A DNA stretch of 64,000 nt, from NCBI GenBank assembly GCA_963700515.1, contig CAVOXY010000012.1, forward strand, positions 36,453 to 100,452. The letters are read 5' to 3'. The notes under the pieces are model-generated. The model made no database searches and was not told the origin of the DNA. It worked only from the letters and a program-made list of their open reading frames with translations. The translations under genes were made by a program, and so were the position numbers. Positions 38,470 to 48,425 of this stretch are shown one piece after another. Within the stretch, counting starts at the first letter, position 1, and each line of letters opens with the position of its first letter. Source of the stretch: JAJRVM01 sp963700515 (GTDB lineage: Bacteria > Planctomycetota > Planctomycetia > Pirellulales > Pirellulaceae).

Positions 38470-38764
38470 GGTGTACTCCTATGAAGATTCGATGTTCGAG
38501 TCTTAATGGTGTGACACGGTCATTTCCTCTCCCTCATCTTGCTCATGCTCTTACTCTCTCTCGTGAAGCGGCCGGTAGCCGCAACCAAGAAGGGCCCCAG
38601 AGCGTTTGGTCTTGCTGACTCGGACGACCGGAACGATTAGAAAGAGTAAGAGTAAGATCAGTGACAAAAATATCTTGATCGACGGCATTCGCCCGCCGCG
38701 TACAGGCGAGACAGGTAATCGTCATAATCCAACACACCTACCTTGAGCCGTCGTTCATCCTTCT

Positions 38765-40186
38765 TCATGCGAACTCTTCCCCGTAGCGCTGCTGCAGCGC
38801 GTCTTGCAGCGCCATCAGTTTGTTAGACCGGGCGATTTCCATCAATGCCCGTGTCTGCGTGTCGATGGGTGTGTCGTCAAGCGTTCCTGAGCGATGCACT
38901 TCGAGCGCCTGCTGCATCGCTTCCGCGCCGTAGACCGGGTCCGCTTGGCCGCGGGGGTTGCGGATCGAATTGATGGCCGATCCAGCCAGCAGCAAGATCT
39001 CCGATGTCAAGCCACGCCGCCGGGCGTCCTGCAGATTCATAATGATGTTGCCCTGGTCCAGCCCACCGGCGCGTGCGATCATGGTCGGCCTGATGGCTCC
39101 GGGAAGCGGCGAAGTCAGGACCCGCTCCGAAGCCTCCCAGGCAGCGCCATAGGGACGAATGAACGGTGGACCGGGGCGGACCGGAGCCGTTTGGCGAAAA
39201 TCAATCCCGTCCAGGCGAGCCAGCAAGTCAATCACTTCCCGCCAAATACACCGCTCGCGTGTACCGATGCCGGCATTGTGACCGTAGATGGCCAACGGTC
39301 GCTCAAGATTCTTCGTTGCTTCACGCACCATCCGCACAGTCCCCGTGCTGAACGTCTCGCTCAGCATGACGGCCGTGGCACCGGCCTCGATGATTGCATC
39401 GACCGTCGCCAGGATTTCATGCGGACTGCCGGTGATGTGGGGAGCGAATAGGATTCCTTTACCCTCGCACTGGTCACGCACTCGCTGGATCGCCGCCATC
39501 GCACGCTCGGTACGCCGCTTGACAGGTGAGTAATCGAGGTTGGGATAGAGGTTTTCGTCTTCCTTGACAAACAGAAACAGGGGACAGCGAGCCGCTTGCT
39601 CAACCAGATCACCGACCTGGTCGGGCGTGATCCCTGCCGTCGGTTTCAGGATCGTACCGAAAGCCGGTTCGTCGGCCGAAAAGCCGTTGTTGCGGCGCAG
39701 CAGATGTGGACCATACGCCGGTCCAGGAAAACCGCGCAACACGTGGTCCGGAATCTGTAGATCGACCAGACGCACATCCTGATTCTCGAACACATCAAAG
39801 ACAATCGCGCCGGCTGTCGTGTGGAGCAAATCGCACGATGTCAGTGAGCCCTGTTCGTTGAGCAGCATCTTGAGCGGATACGCCATGTGCAACAGGCCTA
39901 AACGCCCCGTCTGGTCAAATCGATCGACGCCGACTGACTGGCCAGTGCACTCAGCCAATAATGAACCGGCTGGTGGGTGCTTCATGCCGCTGGTCGCATG
40001 GTAGCTGAATTCAGCTCCGATCTCTGCCAGTTTCTTGGATCGCAGGGCCAGAAAATAGGTGGCCACGATCGAGTCGTCCAGGCATGGCGGCGGCCTTTCG
40101 CCCAGTCGTTCTGATACGACACGGCGAATCAGTTGCTCCCGGCGGTCCCAGTCAAACCAGAGTTCTGCCAAGTCGTTGGAGTCCAT
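38765..40186 (-). CDS. RuBisCO-like protein (form IV large-subunit homologue)
   Basis: 473 residues with the complete RuBisCO large-subunit fold layout: N-terminal domain (DDSIVATYFLALRSKKLAEI), then barrel motifs TILKPTAGITPDQ (K181, equivalent to K175), LFLFVKEDENLYP (K208, D210 and E211, equivalent to the carbamylated Lys and metal ligands), IYGHNAGIG (H303), and ARAGGLDQGNIIMNL in the phosphate-binding region. The loop-6 lysine segment expected before it reads SPLPGAIRPTM instead, so true carboxylase activity is unlikely. Form IV homologues catalyse enolisation, isomerisation or decarboxylation in methionine salvage or in apiose/tetritol-type sugar catabolism. AAAGGAGAC precedes the start by about 10 bases. 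The neighbours are polysaccharide-degrading enzymes; no small subunit or phosphoribulokinase is present. Confidence 0.9.
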   Translation of the reverse strand: MDSNDLAELWFDWDRREQLIRRVVSERLGERPPPCLDDSIVATYFLALRSKKLAEIGAEFSYHATSGMKHPPAGSLLAECTGQSVGVDRFDQTGRLGLLHMAYPLKMLLNEQGSLTSCDLLHTTAGAIVFDVFENQDVRLVDLQIPDHVLRGFPGPAYGPHLLRRNNGFSADEPAFGTILKPTAGITPDQVGDLVEQAARCPLFLFVKEDENLYPNLDYSPVKRRTERAMAAIQRVRDQCEGKGILFAPHITGSPHEILATVDAIIEAGATAVMLSETFSTGTVRMVREATKNLERPLAIYGHNAGIGTRERCIWREVIDLLARLDGIDFRQTAPVRPGPPFIRPYGAAWEASERVLTSPLPGAIRPTMIARAGGLDQGNIIMNLQDARRRGLTSEILLLAGSAINSIRNPRGQADPVYGAEAMQQALEVHRSGTLDDTPIDTQTRALMEIARSNKLMALQDALQQRYGEEFA

Positions 40187-40205
40187 AGATTGATTCGTCT
40201 CCTTT

Positions 40206-40283
40206 CAGGTCGTGGGGGAGTGGATGTGACCACGATTGAATCTTCGTAGTTCCCAATCCTCCAATCCTCCAATCCTCCTTCGA
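40206..40283. repeat. octamer repeats (GGGGGAGT and CCAATCCT) without a gene between them
   Basis: One GGGGGAGT element near 40213 and three tandem CCAATCCT units (40253-40279), separated by about 35 bases. The same two octamer types flank the four-helix-bundle gene at 2688-3128. Here no gene lies between them. Confidence 0.6.
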
Positions 40284-40289
40284 TCCGTC

Positions 40290-40870
40290 CCTCATCCTCG
40301 AAATCATGACGGATATCGTCGACCGTGGCCAGTGCCGACACGAGCGAAGCTTTGTAGTTCTTTCTCCCTTCGAGCGTGAGATACGGCTCGAGCAGCTACA
40401 TGGCTGGAGCGGGTGAGGTACCGAACAAGGCGTCACTGAGCTTCCATTCGCAGCGGGGCGGGATTTTCCAGATATCCCAAAATCGCTGGTCGGCAGCCTT
40501 GCACAACTTATCAAGCAACGGCTGGCGTTGGCTGTCTTGGAAAGCACTGACGATGTCCACCGGATAGGCCCGAGTGGCCCACAGTCCGAACGCGTCAAGA
40601 TACTGGCAGCCGTGCTCGGCCATCAACTCCATCACCGCGATGGCACTATCCACCGTGCGCTGGTCAAACCGATGTGCCGGCCGGTTGGTCAGCGGTACCG
40701 GATCGCTGCGCATGTCGTTAATCCATGTTCCAAACGCGATCCGATAGTCGAAGGATTTTGTCTGGCACTGGTCGTTTATCGATGCGGGACGCTGCTGAGT
40801 TGCCAAGCCATGGGTGGCTAAGCATGCGCCCGAGAGCGTTGCCGCCCGTAGAAATTGTCGTCGGTCCTCG
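40290..40870 (-). pseudogene. remnant of a Tat-exported TIM-barrel-like protein, internal deletion and in-frame stop
   Basis: A ribosome-binding site (AAAGGAGAGG) precedes a twin-arginine leader, EDRRQFLRAATLSGACLATH, but the expected start codon position reads GAG rather than ATG. Next come FDYRIAFGTWINDMRSDPVP and MELMAEHGCQYLDAFGLWAT, an N-terminal barrel segment, and then abruptly RFWDIWKIPPRCEWKLSDAL with FGTSPAPAM, which looks like a protein C-terminal part. After the TAG at 40396-40398 the same frame stays protein-like (LLEPYLTLEGRKNYKASLVS, ALATVDDIRHDFEDE). I infer a gene of about 500 codons that lost its middle, its start codon and gained a stop. The parent family is recalled only loosely. 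Confidence 0.55.
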
Positions 40871-41061
40871 GCTACCTCTCCTTTCTCGGAAGTCGATCCG
40901 GTTCCAGGTGTGACTCGGCAGTTGATTCTGTCGGCGTGCGAAGCAGATGTCCAACACCTGCCAAGTCGGAAAGACTCGTTAGCGTTCTGGCCACTCAGTT
41001 GGTATATTAAACCGGCACCGTGCCAGGTGTAAGAGAGTAACTGTGTGAGGGAGCTTGGCTC

Positions 41062-44054
41062 ATGAACGCTCAAGTGGCGGCCCGGCATTTTGTTGCAGCA
41101 CTGATTCTTTTCGCTTTGGCGAAGGGCTCCACGAGGGCAGACAATCTACCGCTGCCACCCGGAGAAGCTCGAACTCCGGAAACGCGTTCTCTGACAGACG
41201 CGGAATCTGATCTCGCAATGCAGTCCGATTGGCTGTTTCAGGCGATGGGCGAACCGTTGCTGTCACGCTCGGCACAGGAGATCGGTTGGGCACGGGAGTT
41301 GGCCGCCCGGCTCATCCGCCAATCGCCGGTACTGGACTTATCTGCCGAGATGAAGGAACTCAGTGCGCTCGAGGAGCGACTGGCAGCACTGCGAGATCAA
41401 CCGGCACCCGTGAAGCCGGCCAGCAGCCCTGTCGCGATACCGAGCTGGATCTGGTATCCCGAAGGCCAGCCGGTCGCCGACGCGCCGGCGGCAGCCCGGT
41501 TCTTTCGGCAAACGATCAAGTTGCCAGCCGATATTCGCTCGGCGGTGCTGCGCGTCGCAGCTGACGACGCTTGTGAGGTGTTCATCAACGGCACACGCGT
41601 CGGCTCACACGATACGTGGCAACGAGCCGGTGTGTTTGATATCGGGAAATGCCTGACTGCAGGGGACAATATTGTCGCGGTGCGCGCCGAGAACAAGCCC
41701 GCACCAAGCAAGAATCCAGCCGGGTTGATCCTCAAGCTCGTGGCAACGCGGGCCGATGGAGAGCAGTGTTCTGTGGTCTCCGACGAGTCCTGGCGTACGG
41801 CGAACGAGCCATGTGAAGGATGGGAAGAAGTAGATTTTGATGACTCGGCCTGGCAACTTGCCGCAATCACCGCCCCTTTTGGCAGCGGACCCTGGGGGAA
41901 AGTCGTCGGAATGGTTCAAGCAGATATCTCGGAGGATCCGCTGGCCGCATATGCCGATACGGATTCGGCGATCAGAGAACTCTACTTCTCTGTTCGTCAG
42001 GTCAAACGCAATATCCTGCTCAAGAATCCGATTGTCGACTTCGCGCAGTTGCTGTTCATCGATCAGCCTCTGCCGCAGGGGCCAGAGTCACGGCACGAGG
42101 CGATCCATCGCATGGGAATCATGGCCATGCCGGGAGGTCGCTTGATGATGCTGGACGGATTGTACCCCGCCGGCAACGTGCGCCAGTTGGCCCCCGACAG
42201 GCCAGGCAGCTTTTGGCGCCCCGACGTGTCGTTCGATGCCCAAAGAATACTCTTTTGCTTCAAGCCGCACGACGAGAAGAGCTTTCATCTCTATGAGATG
42301 AACATCGATGGCACGGGAGTACGGCAGCTCACCGATAGCGAGTATGACGACATCGACCCGATCTACCTTCCGGACGGCCACGTCCTTTTTACCACTACCC
42401 GTGGCAATTCATATGTGCGCTGCGGACCGTTCATCTACTCGTACATCCTGGCCCGCTGCGACGCGGACGGCAGCAACGTCTACCTGATCAGCTACAATGG
42501 CGAGCCCGATTTCGTTCCCGCTTTGTTGAACGATGGGCGCGTGATCTATTCCCGCTGGGAGTATACCGACAAACCGTTATGGCGGCTGCAGAAGCTGTGG
42601 ACCACCAATCAGGATGGTACGGGAACCGCACACTTCTGGGGCAACCAATCGGTCTGGCCCGACCATCTATCCGAACCACGGCCGATCCCGGGGAGTAACC
42701 GTGTGATGTTCTCGGGTGTCGGTCATCACGATTGGTGGTCCGGGTCGATTGGAATCATTGATCCGGATCAGGGCCGCGACTTCCCGCACGGCTTGACCAA
42801 GGTCACCGCGGACCTGGTCTGGCCGGAAGTCAGTCTGCCACCGCAAGATACCCCGGAGGCGGCCGACTATCATGCCTCGGGACGCTACACCGGCTACAAG
42901 ACCGCCTATCCGCTGTCGGAAGAGGATTTTCTTGTTTCGCGCGCGGTGTGGGCGACAAGTTCCGCCTCTACCTGATGGATGTGCATGGCAACCGGGATTT
43001 GATTTATGAGGGAATCTACAACATCTGGCACGCGATGCCCGTGCGGCCGCGGACCGTTCCTCCGCAACAGCCGGACCGTGTGATCTGGCCGGGAACTGGG
43101 AAGGATCGCCAGCCAAATGAGCCCGGCGTCTTCTTCAGCGCCGACGTGTATCAAGGTGTTCCTGGCCTGCCGCGTGGCCTGGTCAAGTATTTGCGAGTCC
43201 TTCAACAGGACTACAAGACCTACTCGACCTGGAACAAGACATATCGCCATTCGGGGCCGCCTGTGTCCATTGTCCAGGAGGAGGCGGTGAAGCGGATCCT
43301 CTCCGAAGTCCCCGTCGAAGAGGACGGCTCAGTGTACTTCAAGGCGCCGGCGGGTGTCACATTGTATTTTCAGCTGTTGGATGACCAGCGGCGCTGCCTG
43401 CACACGATGCGGAGTTTTACCGGACTGATGCCCGGGGAGCAGCGTGGCTGTGTCGGCTGTCACGAAATGCACAGTACAACGCCACCCATGCGCACCGGTT
43501 TGGCATTGGGCCGTCCAGCAACTGAGATATCTCCCCCACCCTGGGGAGCCACAAGCATCAGCTACGAGCGATTTGCCCAGCCCGTGTTGGATCGCTACTG
43601 CGTGCAATGCCATCGCGGCGAAAGTGATTCCGCCGAGCCGAACCTGGCGCTGAGGCCTGGAGTCAGTGTGTTCAAAGAACCATACTTGACGCTCGTGGGG
43701 GATGCGGGGTGGGGAAATCCGGTCGCTGGTGGACAGCCGGGCTTTGGCATCGCGCGGGCAATTCCGGTGGAGAGCGTCTACGGGCAGAACGATCCAATCG
43801 CTTTGACCACGTTGCCGCCGATGCAGTTTCTCTCGTACAACAGCCGCCTGATCAAGTTGGCCAGCAGCGGCGAGCATTATGATGTCAAAGTGCCGCCGCC
43901 AGACCTGCACCGTTTGACTGCCTGGGTCGATGCCTGTTGTCCTTTCATGGGCGAAGAGGAGGTGCGAGCGCTGGGAGATCCCGATTTCCCGGGCATCGAA
44001 CGCTTGCCCATCCGTCCCCGCGTCGCCACCGCGCCGGTTATTATTCGGCCATGA
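41062..44054 (+). CDS. exported HZS-alpha-like propeller protein with two c-type heme motifs, one frameshift
   Basis: About 997 residues when joined. GGGAG lies 9 bases before the ATG at 41062; signal peptide FVAALILFALAKGSTRA. Residues 130-280 form a galactose-binding-like sandwich (IRSAVLRVAADDACEVFING, DDSAWQLAAITAPFG). The next 400 residues resemble the middle domain of the hydrazine synthase alpha subunit: FWRPDVSFDAQRILFCFKPH, LYEMNIDGTGVRQLTDSEYD, VFMFSGVGHHDWW-like SGVGHHDWWSGSIGIIDPDQ. The frame changes near 42950 (one extra base). The second part carries two heme-binding CxxCH motifs, CVGCH (43449-43463) and CVQCH (43599-43613). Anammox-like chemistry is not implied: the other hydrazine synthase subunits are absent. 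It may be a periplasmic electron-transfer or sugar-oxidising protein. Confidence 0.8.
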
Positions 44055-44126
44055 TGGGGTGCCGATGACGCTTCCTTCCCGTTTGCACCGGGCTTGTCCC
44101 GGTGTGACGACAACTGGTCCGCTACA

Positions 44127-44720
44127 CGTTGCCGTGGTAGCTGACCGGTTGTGGGTCCCGCTGGGGTGAACCCAGCGGAGACCTGTGGAAGTGGTTGCCT
44201 TCGTAGCTGACCAGTCGTCGTCCCGCTGGGGTGAACCCAGCGGAGACCTGTGGAACTGCGTTGCCGTCGGTAGCTGATCAGTCGTCGTCCCGCTGGGGTG
44301 AACCCAGCGGAGACGTGAGGGAACTGCTGGGGCCGTCGACTAGCTGATCAGTCGTGGTCCCGCTGGGATGAACCCAGCGGAGACTGTAGGAAACTGCTGG
44401 GGCCGTCGACTAGCTGCCCAGTCGTCGTCCCGCTGGGGTGAACCCAGCGGAGACGTGTGGAAGTGGTGGCCGTCGGTAGCTGCTCAGTCGTCGTCCCGCT
44501 GGGGTGAACCCAGCGGAGACGTGTGGAAGTGGTGGCCGTCGGTAGCTGCCCAGTCGTGGTCCCGCTGGGGTGAACCCAGCGGAGACGTGTGGAAGTGGTT
44601 GCCATGGTAGCTGACCAGTCGTGGTCCCGCTGGGATGAACCCAGCGGAGACCTGTGGAAGTGGTTGCCGTTGGTAGCTGACCAGTCGTGGTCCCGCTGGG
44701 GTGAACCCAGCGGAAACCTG
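44127..44720. repeat. nine-copy tandem array of CCGCTGGG hairpins
   Basis: Nine copies with spacing 65-70 bases. Each carries a perfect 8-base stem (CCGCTGGG and CCCAGCGG) with loop GTGAA, or ATGAA in copies 4 and 8. Hairpins start at 44158, 44223, 44290, 44360, 44430, 44496, 44562, 44627 and 44693. Most are preceded by a TAGCTG tag (GTAGCTGACC, CTAGCTGATC and variants) and followed by GAGACSTGTGGAAGTGG-type spacer. The array fills the space between the convergent ends of the heme-motif protein gene and the hydrolase gene ending at 44757. Confidence 0.92.
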
Positions 44721-44756
44721 TTCTTGGCGAGCTTGTCGCCTCGTGCCGGCCGCATT

Positions 44757-46373
44757 CTACGGCGCTTCGGCCGCGTGGCCTCCGAGTACTTTGTCGATGA
44801 ACGGATAGGCGACGGTGCCGTGCCATTGGTGGCCGGAGGTCCAGATGTCTTGTTGAACCTTGTCTGCTGCGTCAAAGAGTTGGTAGCCAGTTTGGATCCG
44901 TGCAAAACCCTGCTTGGTGTATTGGAGTGGAAAGCAGGGGTCCTGCGCCGCGCTCTCGAAGAGTACCGGGCGCGGGGCGATCATTAGGTGAACTTCGCAC
45001 ACGTCCATCAGGTCGACGAAGCCGGGCAACTCCCAACATTCGCAGTTGGGCACTGCGAAGACCCCTTCAGTCGTACACATCCAGCCGCTGACCACCGCCG
45101 CCTTTAACCGCGGATCGCAGGCGGCACTCCACATGGTCCATTCGCCGCCCATGGAGAGTCCACCGACACCGAGCCGTTCGGGATCCACTTCGCTGCGTGA
45201 CTGAAGGATGTCGACCAGACGCAGCAAGTCCCATAACATCGTGGCACAGTACTCACGGTGTGGAAACGATGGTGCAATCACGACATATCCGCCACGTGCA
45301 AACCGGTCCGCAAATCCGTGGTAGAGCGAAGTCTTGTCAAACACCAATTCGCTTTTCCCTCCGTGACCGTGCAGAGCGAGCATGGCGGGGAAAGGTCCTT
45401 TGCCGTCGGGCACGGCGAATTGGCAGCGAAAGCGAGTCTTCCCATCGTTGCCCTGAAATGTCGCTGAGGACAACGTGTAGCCTTCGTTCTTTACCGCTTC
45501 ACCCAGTTGGAAGTCCAGCGGCACATCAGCGAGCGAGTGGCGTGGCTGCTGACGCTCCACGAGTTCAAACAGTCGGGCGCGTGCCTGTTTCTGCCAGGCC
45601 ACGGCTTCCTCCTGGCTGGTGGCCGTGAAGGGCAGGGCGAATCGTTCTGGTACGGGGCCATGAGCCTCCGGCAGCCGATCGCGGGTCTGGATAAAGTCGT
45701 CGGGCCCAAGAGCTTCAGTCGAGATGCGAACCTCATCCAGGCAACCGTGCCAAGGACGCGGGCCTGCTGTCGCGAAGTGGTCGACATTGCCGATCTTCAA
45801 GTTGGCCTGATCTTGTGTGAAAATGCCGGGGTTGGCTCGCACTGCTTCGGCAACTTGATGACCGTTCACATAAATACGACTCGTGCTCCCCTGGCTGACT
45901 GCCGCGACGTGATACCAGCGGTTCGGCTCAATCAAGCGTGATGGAGTTTCCAGTTTGTGGTTTCCGTGAAAACTACCATCCGGCGAAACATCGAAACGCA
46001 ATCCGCCGCGCGGCGTGACGACAAACGCCCAACAGCGGTTGTTGTCCTCCTCGTCCCAATCGGCGGCAATCGACTCATAGGTGCCTCGTTCGGCGAGTTT
46101 CACAAACGCTTCGACCGTGAAGTCCGGGGACGTGACCTGCTTGTCGAGACCGAATGAGATGCACGTTTCTGCCTGGCCGTCAAACGAAGCCGAGTAACGA
46201 TTGTCCACGGACAAGCCGCCACAGCCAACTACGTCCTCGACAAAACGGACGCCACCGCTCACGGTACCGACTGCCGAGTTTTCGAATCGTTCATAGACGA
46301 GCGGTTGTGCATGGACCGGGGAGTGGCGCAAGGTGAAGATCGTCGCCAGCAAGAAGAAGGGGATGTACTTCAT
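44757..46373 (-). CDS. secreted LamG-domain dienelactone-hydrolase/acetyl-xylan-esterase-like protein
   Basis: 538 residues. Signal peptide PFFLLATIFTLRHSPVHA. A LamG/concanavalin-like domain (25-225: DFTVEAFVKLAERGTYESIA, RLIEPNRWYHVAAVSQGSTS, GCLDEVRISTEAL) is joined to an alpha/beta hydrolase (250-538) with PAMLALHGHGGKSE (oxyanion region), nucleophile S407 in LGVGGLSMGGEW, IAPRPVLFESAAQD (acid) and GHQWHG (histidine). The pattern fits acetyl-xylan-esterase/dienelactone-hydrolase-type enzymes removing acyl groups from polysaccharides. Intact frame, start with GGAAAG upstream. It is convergent with the heme-motif gene across the hairpin array, and reads in the same direction as the sialidase-like gene upstream. 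Confidence 0.85.
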   Translation of the reverse strand: MKYIPFFLLATIFTLRHSPVHAQPLVYERFENSAVGTVSGGVRFVEDVVGCGGLSVDNRYSASFDGQAETCISFGLDKQVTSPDFTVEAFVKLAERGTYESIAADWDEEDNNRCWAFVVTPRGGLRFDVSPDGSFHGNHKLETPSRLIEPNRWYHVAAVSQGSTSRIYVNGHQVAEAVRANPGIFTQDQANLKIGNVDHFATAGPRPWHGCLDEVRISTEALGPDDFIQTRDRLPEAHGPVPERFALPFTATSQEEAVAWQKQARARLFELVERQQPRHSLADVPLDFQLGEAVKNEGYTLSSATFQGNDGKTRFRCQFAVPDGKGPFPAMLALHGHGGKSELVFDKTSLYHGFADRFARGGYVVIAPSFPHREYCATMLWDLLRLVDILQSRSEVDPERLGVGGLSMGGEWTMWSAACDPRLKAAVVSGWMCTTEGVFAVPNCECWELPGFVDLMDVCEVHLMIAPRPVLFESAAQDPCFPLQYTKQGFARIQTGYQLFDAADKVQQDIWTSGHQWHGTVAYPFIDKVLGGHAAEAP

Positions 46374-46681
46374 GGTTGCTTTCCGTTCAGGAAGGGCCGG
46401 TCCACCAGTGCGGACGCGTGGGAGTGTGAGTTGTGCAGTTGTTTGGACAGTAGATCAGTGTGAGCGAATCCGGCATGGTTCGCAAGTATGCAGATTAAGG
46501 AGGTCGTGAACTCGCAAGACCATTTTCTGTTCTGTCACTTTTGTGGACAGGACGGAGGTTACATTCGGCGAGTTGGTCACACTGCCTCTCGTGCCGACCA
46601 CAAGCTGGTGTGCCGGCGCTCGCCGTCGTGTTTGAGGACGGGATGGAGGTTTTGTTTGGCGAGCTTGTCACACCCTACAGA
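46374..46681. other. intergenic region with a degenerate direct repeat
   Basis: About 310 bases. Two diverged copies of a roughly 50-base segment occur: GGAGGTTACATTCGGCGAGT near 46554 and GGAGGTTTTGTTTGGCGAGC near 46645. The second contains an 18-base sequence (TGGCGAGCTTGTCACACC, 46657-46674) found inverted at 27256-27273, and in shortened form (GGCGAGCTTGTCGCC) at 44726-44740. No gene. Confidence 0.5.
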
Positions 46682-48260
46682 CTACAAACCTACCTCGTCA
46701 GAGCATGGCAGCCATTGGACGCCTTGGGAACTGACGCGAAACCGTTTGGCTCGAATGCTTGATCCGGCGCCTTCTTCATAATAGACGATCAGTACGGATC
46801 CATCTTTCAGGTTGACCATCGAAGGATAGGCACCAATCACGTTATCGACCGGCACATTCTGGCTCCAGGTTTTGCCTTCGTCCAGGCTGAAGTGCAAGCT
46901 GGTCGAGGGGAGCCGATGGGCTAACAGAATGATGTCATCGGGAGTGCGCAGGAAGTACGGGCAGTGTCCTTCAAAACCGATGGGTTTCGAAACACTCCAG
47001 CTACGTCCTCGATCAGTGGAAACTGAAACACACATGGTTGGCCGCTGAGCGGCATAGAGTGTGCCGTCCTTGAGTTCGATGATGTCTGTTTCCGCGTCGA
47101 GCTTGTAGCCTCCGTTGTCAATGTCGATCACGTGACTCCAGTTATCGCCTCCGTCATCGCTGTACACGACGGCTCCGTGGGAAGTGCCGTTCGTTTCCCG
47201 ATAAAGCCCCAGGATTAAACGCCCGTCAGAGAGTTCGCGAATGGGAGCGCTGCAATACGCATCGGCAGCTACCTGGCGTGGTGCCGACCAGGTGCGCCCA
47301 AGATCTTCGGAGGTGACGAGCCATGATCCGTGGCCAATCCAGTTCACTTTGGGATCATCGCTCTTTCCCAACGAGAAGAAGTTGCAGATCAATCGGCCAC
47401 TGTCCAATTGGACGATGGAAGGGTCGCGGTCATCGTGAGGGCCGTCGTATAACACCTCGGGTTTGCTCCACGTGCGGCCCTCGTCATCGGACGTGCAACA
47501 GTCGATGCGTCCACCGCGGGGGAGTTGTTCAGCAGGCATCGATACGTGTGTGTAACCGGCGTAGAAGACTGCCATCAGACGCCCGTCCTGCAGGCGGCAG
47601 ACGTCGGGAAAGGCTTCGTAGCCGCCGGCCCCGCCATCCTCACAGACGTAGGTAAACGATCGCGGCGGGACGCGGAGGTCTTCGAGCGGCTTGTGCGAGA
47701 CTCCTCGCACGACGATATCTTTTACATGCGCACGGCCTTGATTGGCATAGAACCCAATGCGCCCGCGTGTGAGCTGCTTGTCGTGGTGCTCGTAGAGCAG
47801 CGTGCCATTCAAGTAGACTTTCAGCGTGTCGTCAAGGCACTCCAGCCGACCTTCATGCCACTGACCGGCTGGCTTGGTCAGACTGCCGACCCGTTGAAGT
47901 TCATTCCAGGAGTTATCCGCGTCGCTGCGGACCAGAATCGCTTGAGTACGATCAAAATGAACGTAGTAGTAGGTGGCGGTATCGGTTGCACGCACGATGA
48001 ACCCGCAGGCCAGTACGCCTTCGGACTCGGGTTCGACGAGAGAAACGAGCGCTGACACTCACGTCGTTCCATTCCTGTGGCAGAAAGAACGCTCGTGACA
48101 TTTGTTTGCGACCATCACATATCAGCTCGCCATCGCCAATGGCTGCGGTCTGTTCTGGAAATCGCCACTGCTGTGCGGCGGTTGGAGTCTGCAAATCAAT
48201 GGCCAGCTCCGGTGTCTGTGCGGCTACAACAATGGCGGTGGCGAGAATTGTACAGAACAT
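46682..48260 (-). CDS. secreted sialidase-like propeller with N-terminal LamG/DUF1080-like domain, one frameshift
   Basis: About 526 residues when joined. GAGGA lies about 8 bases before the ATG at 48260; leader MFCTILATAIVVAAQTPE. The N-terminal domain (DGRKQMSRAFFLPQEWNDVS, then VSLVEPESEGVLACGFIVRA in another frame after a shift near 48050; YYYVHFDRTQAILVRSD; LKVYLNGTLLYEHHD) is of the LamG/DUF1080 kind. The C-terminal six-bladed propeller carries five Asp-boxes: SDDEGRTW, SEDLGRTW, SDDGGDNW, STDRGRSW and SLDEGKTW. This is the BNR/sialidase superfamily, which in these bacteria covers sialidases and other exo-glycosidases. Catalytic assignment cannot be made from motifs alone; the arginine triad is not obvious. 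Confidence 0.82.
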
Positions 48261-48425
48261 GGGCGATTCCTCTGGTTGCACAGGTGCGTTGGCACGCCCT
48301 TTACCCCCGATATTGTACCAGCATATTTCCGGTCCGCAGACTAGTTGGACGGCGCTATTTCATTTAGAGAATGGTCGGCTTTCTGAAAGTGCGCGTACCG
48401 TGCCCGCATGTTATCGAGTGACACT

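Noticed and set aside
38765..40186. Carbon fixation by true RuBisCO
   Set aside because: Loop-6 lysine segment not recognisable, no small subunit, no phosphoribulokinase nearby; better read as form IV.
41062..44054. Evidence for anammox metabolism
   Set aside because: Only the alpha-subunit middle-domain likeness is present. The beta and gamma subunits and hydroxylamine-oxidoreductase-like genes are absent, and such proteins are common in non-anammox planctomycetes.
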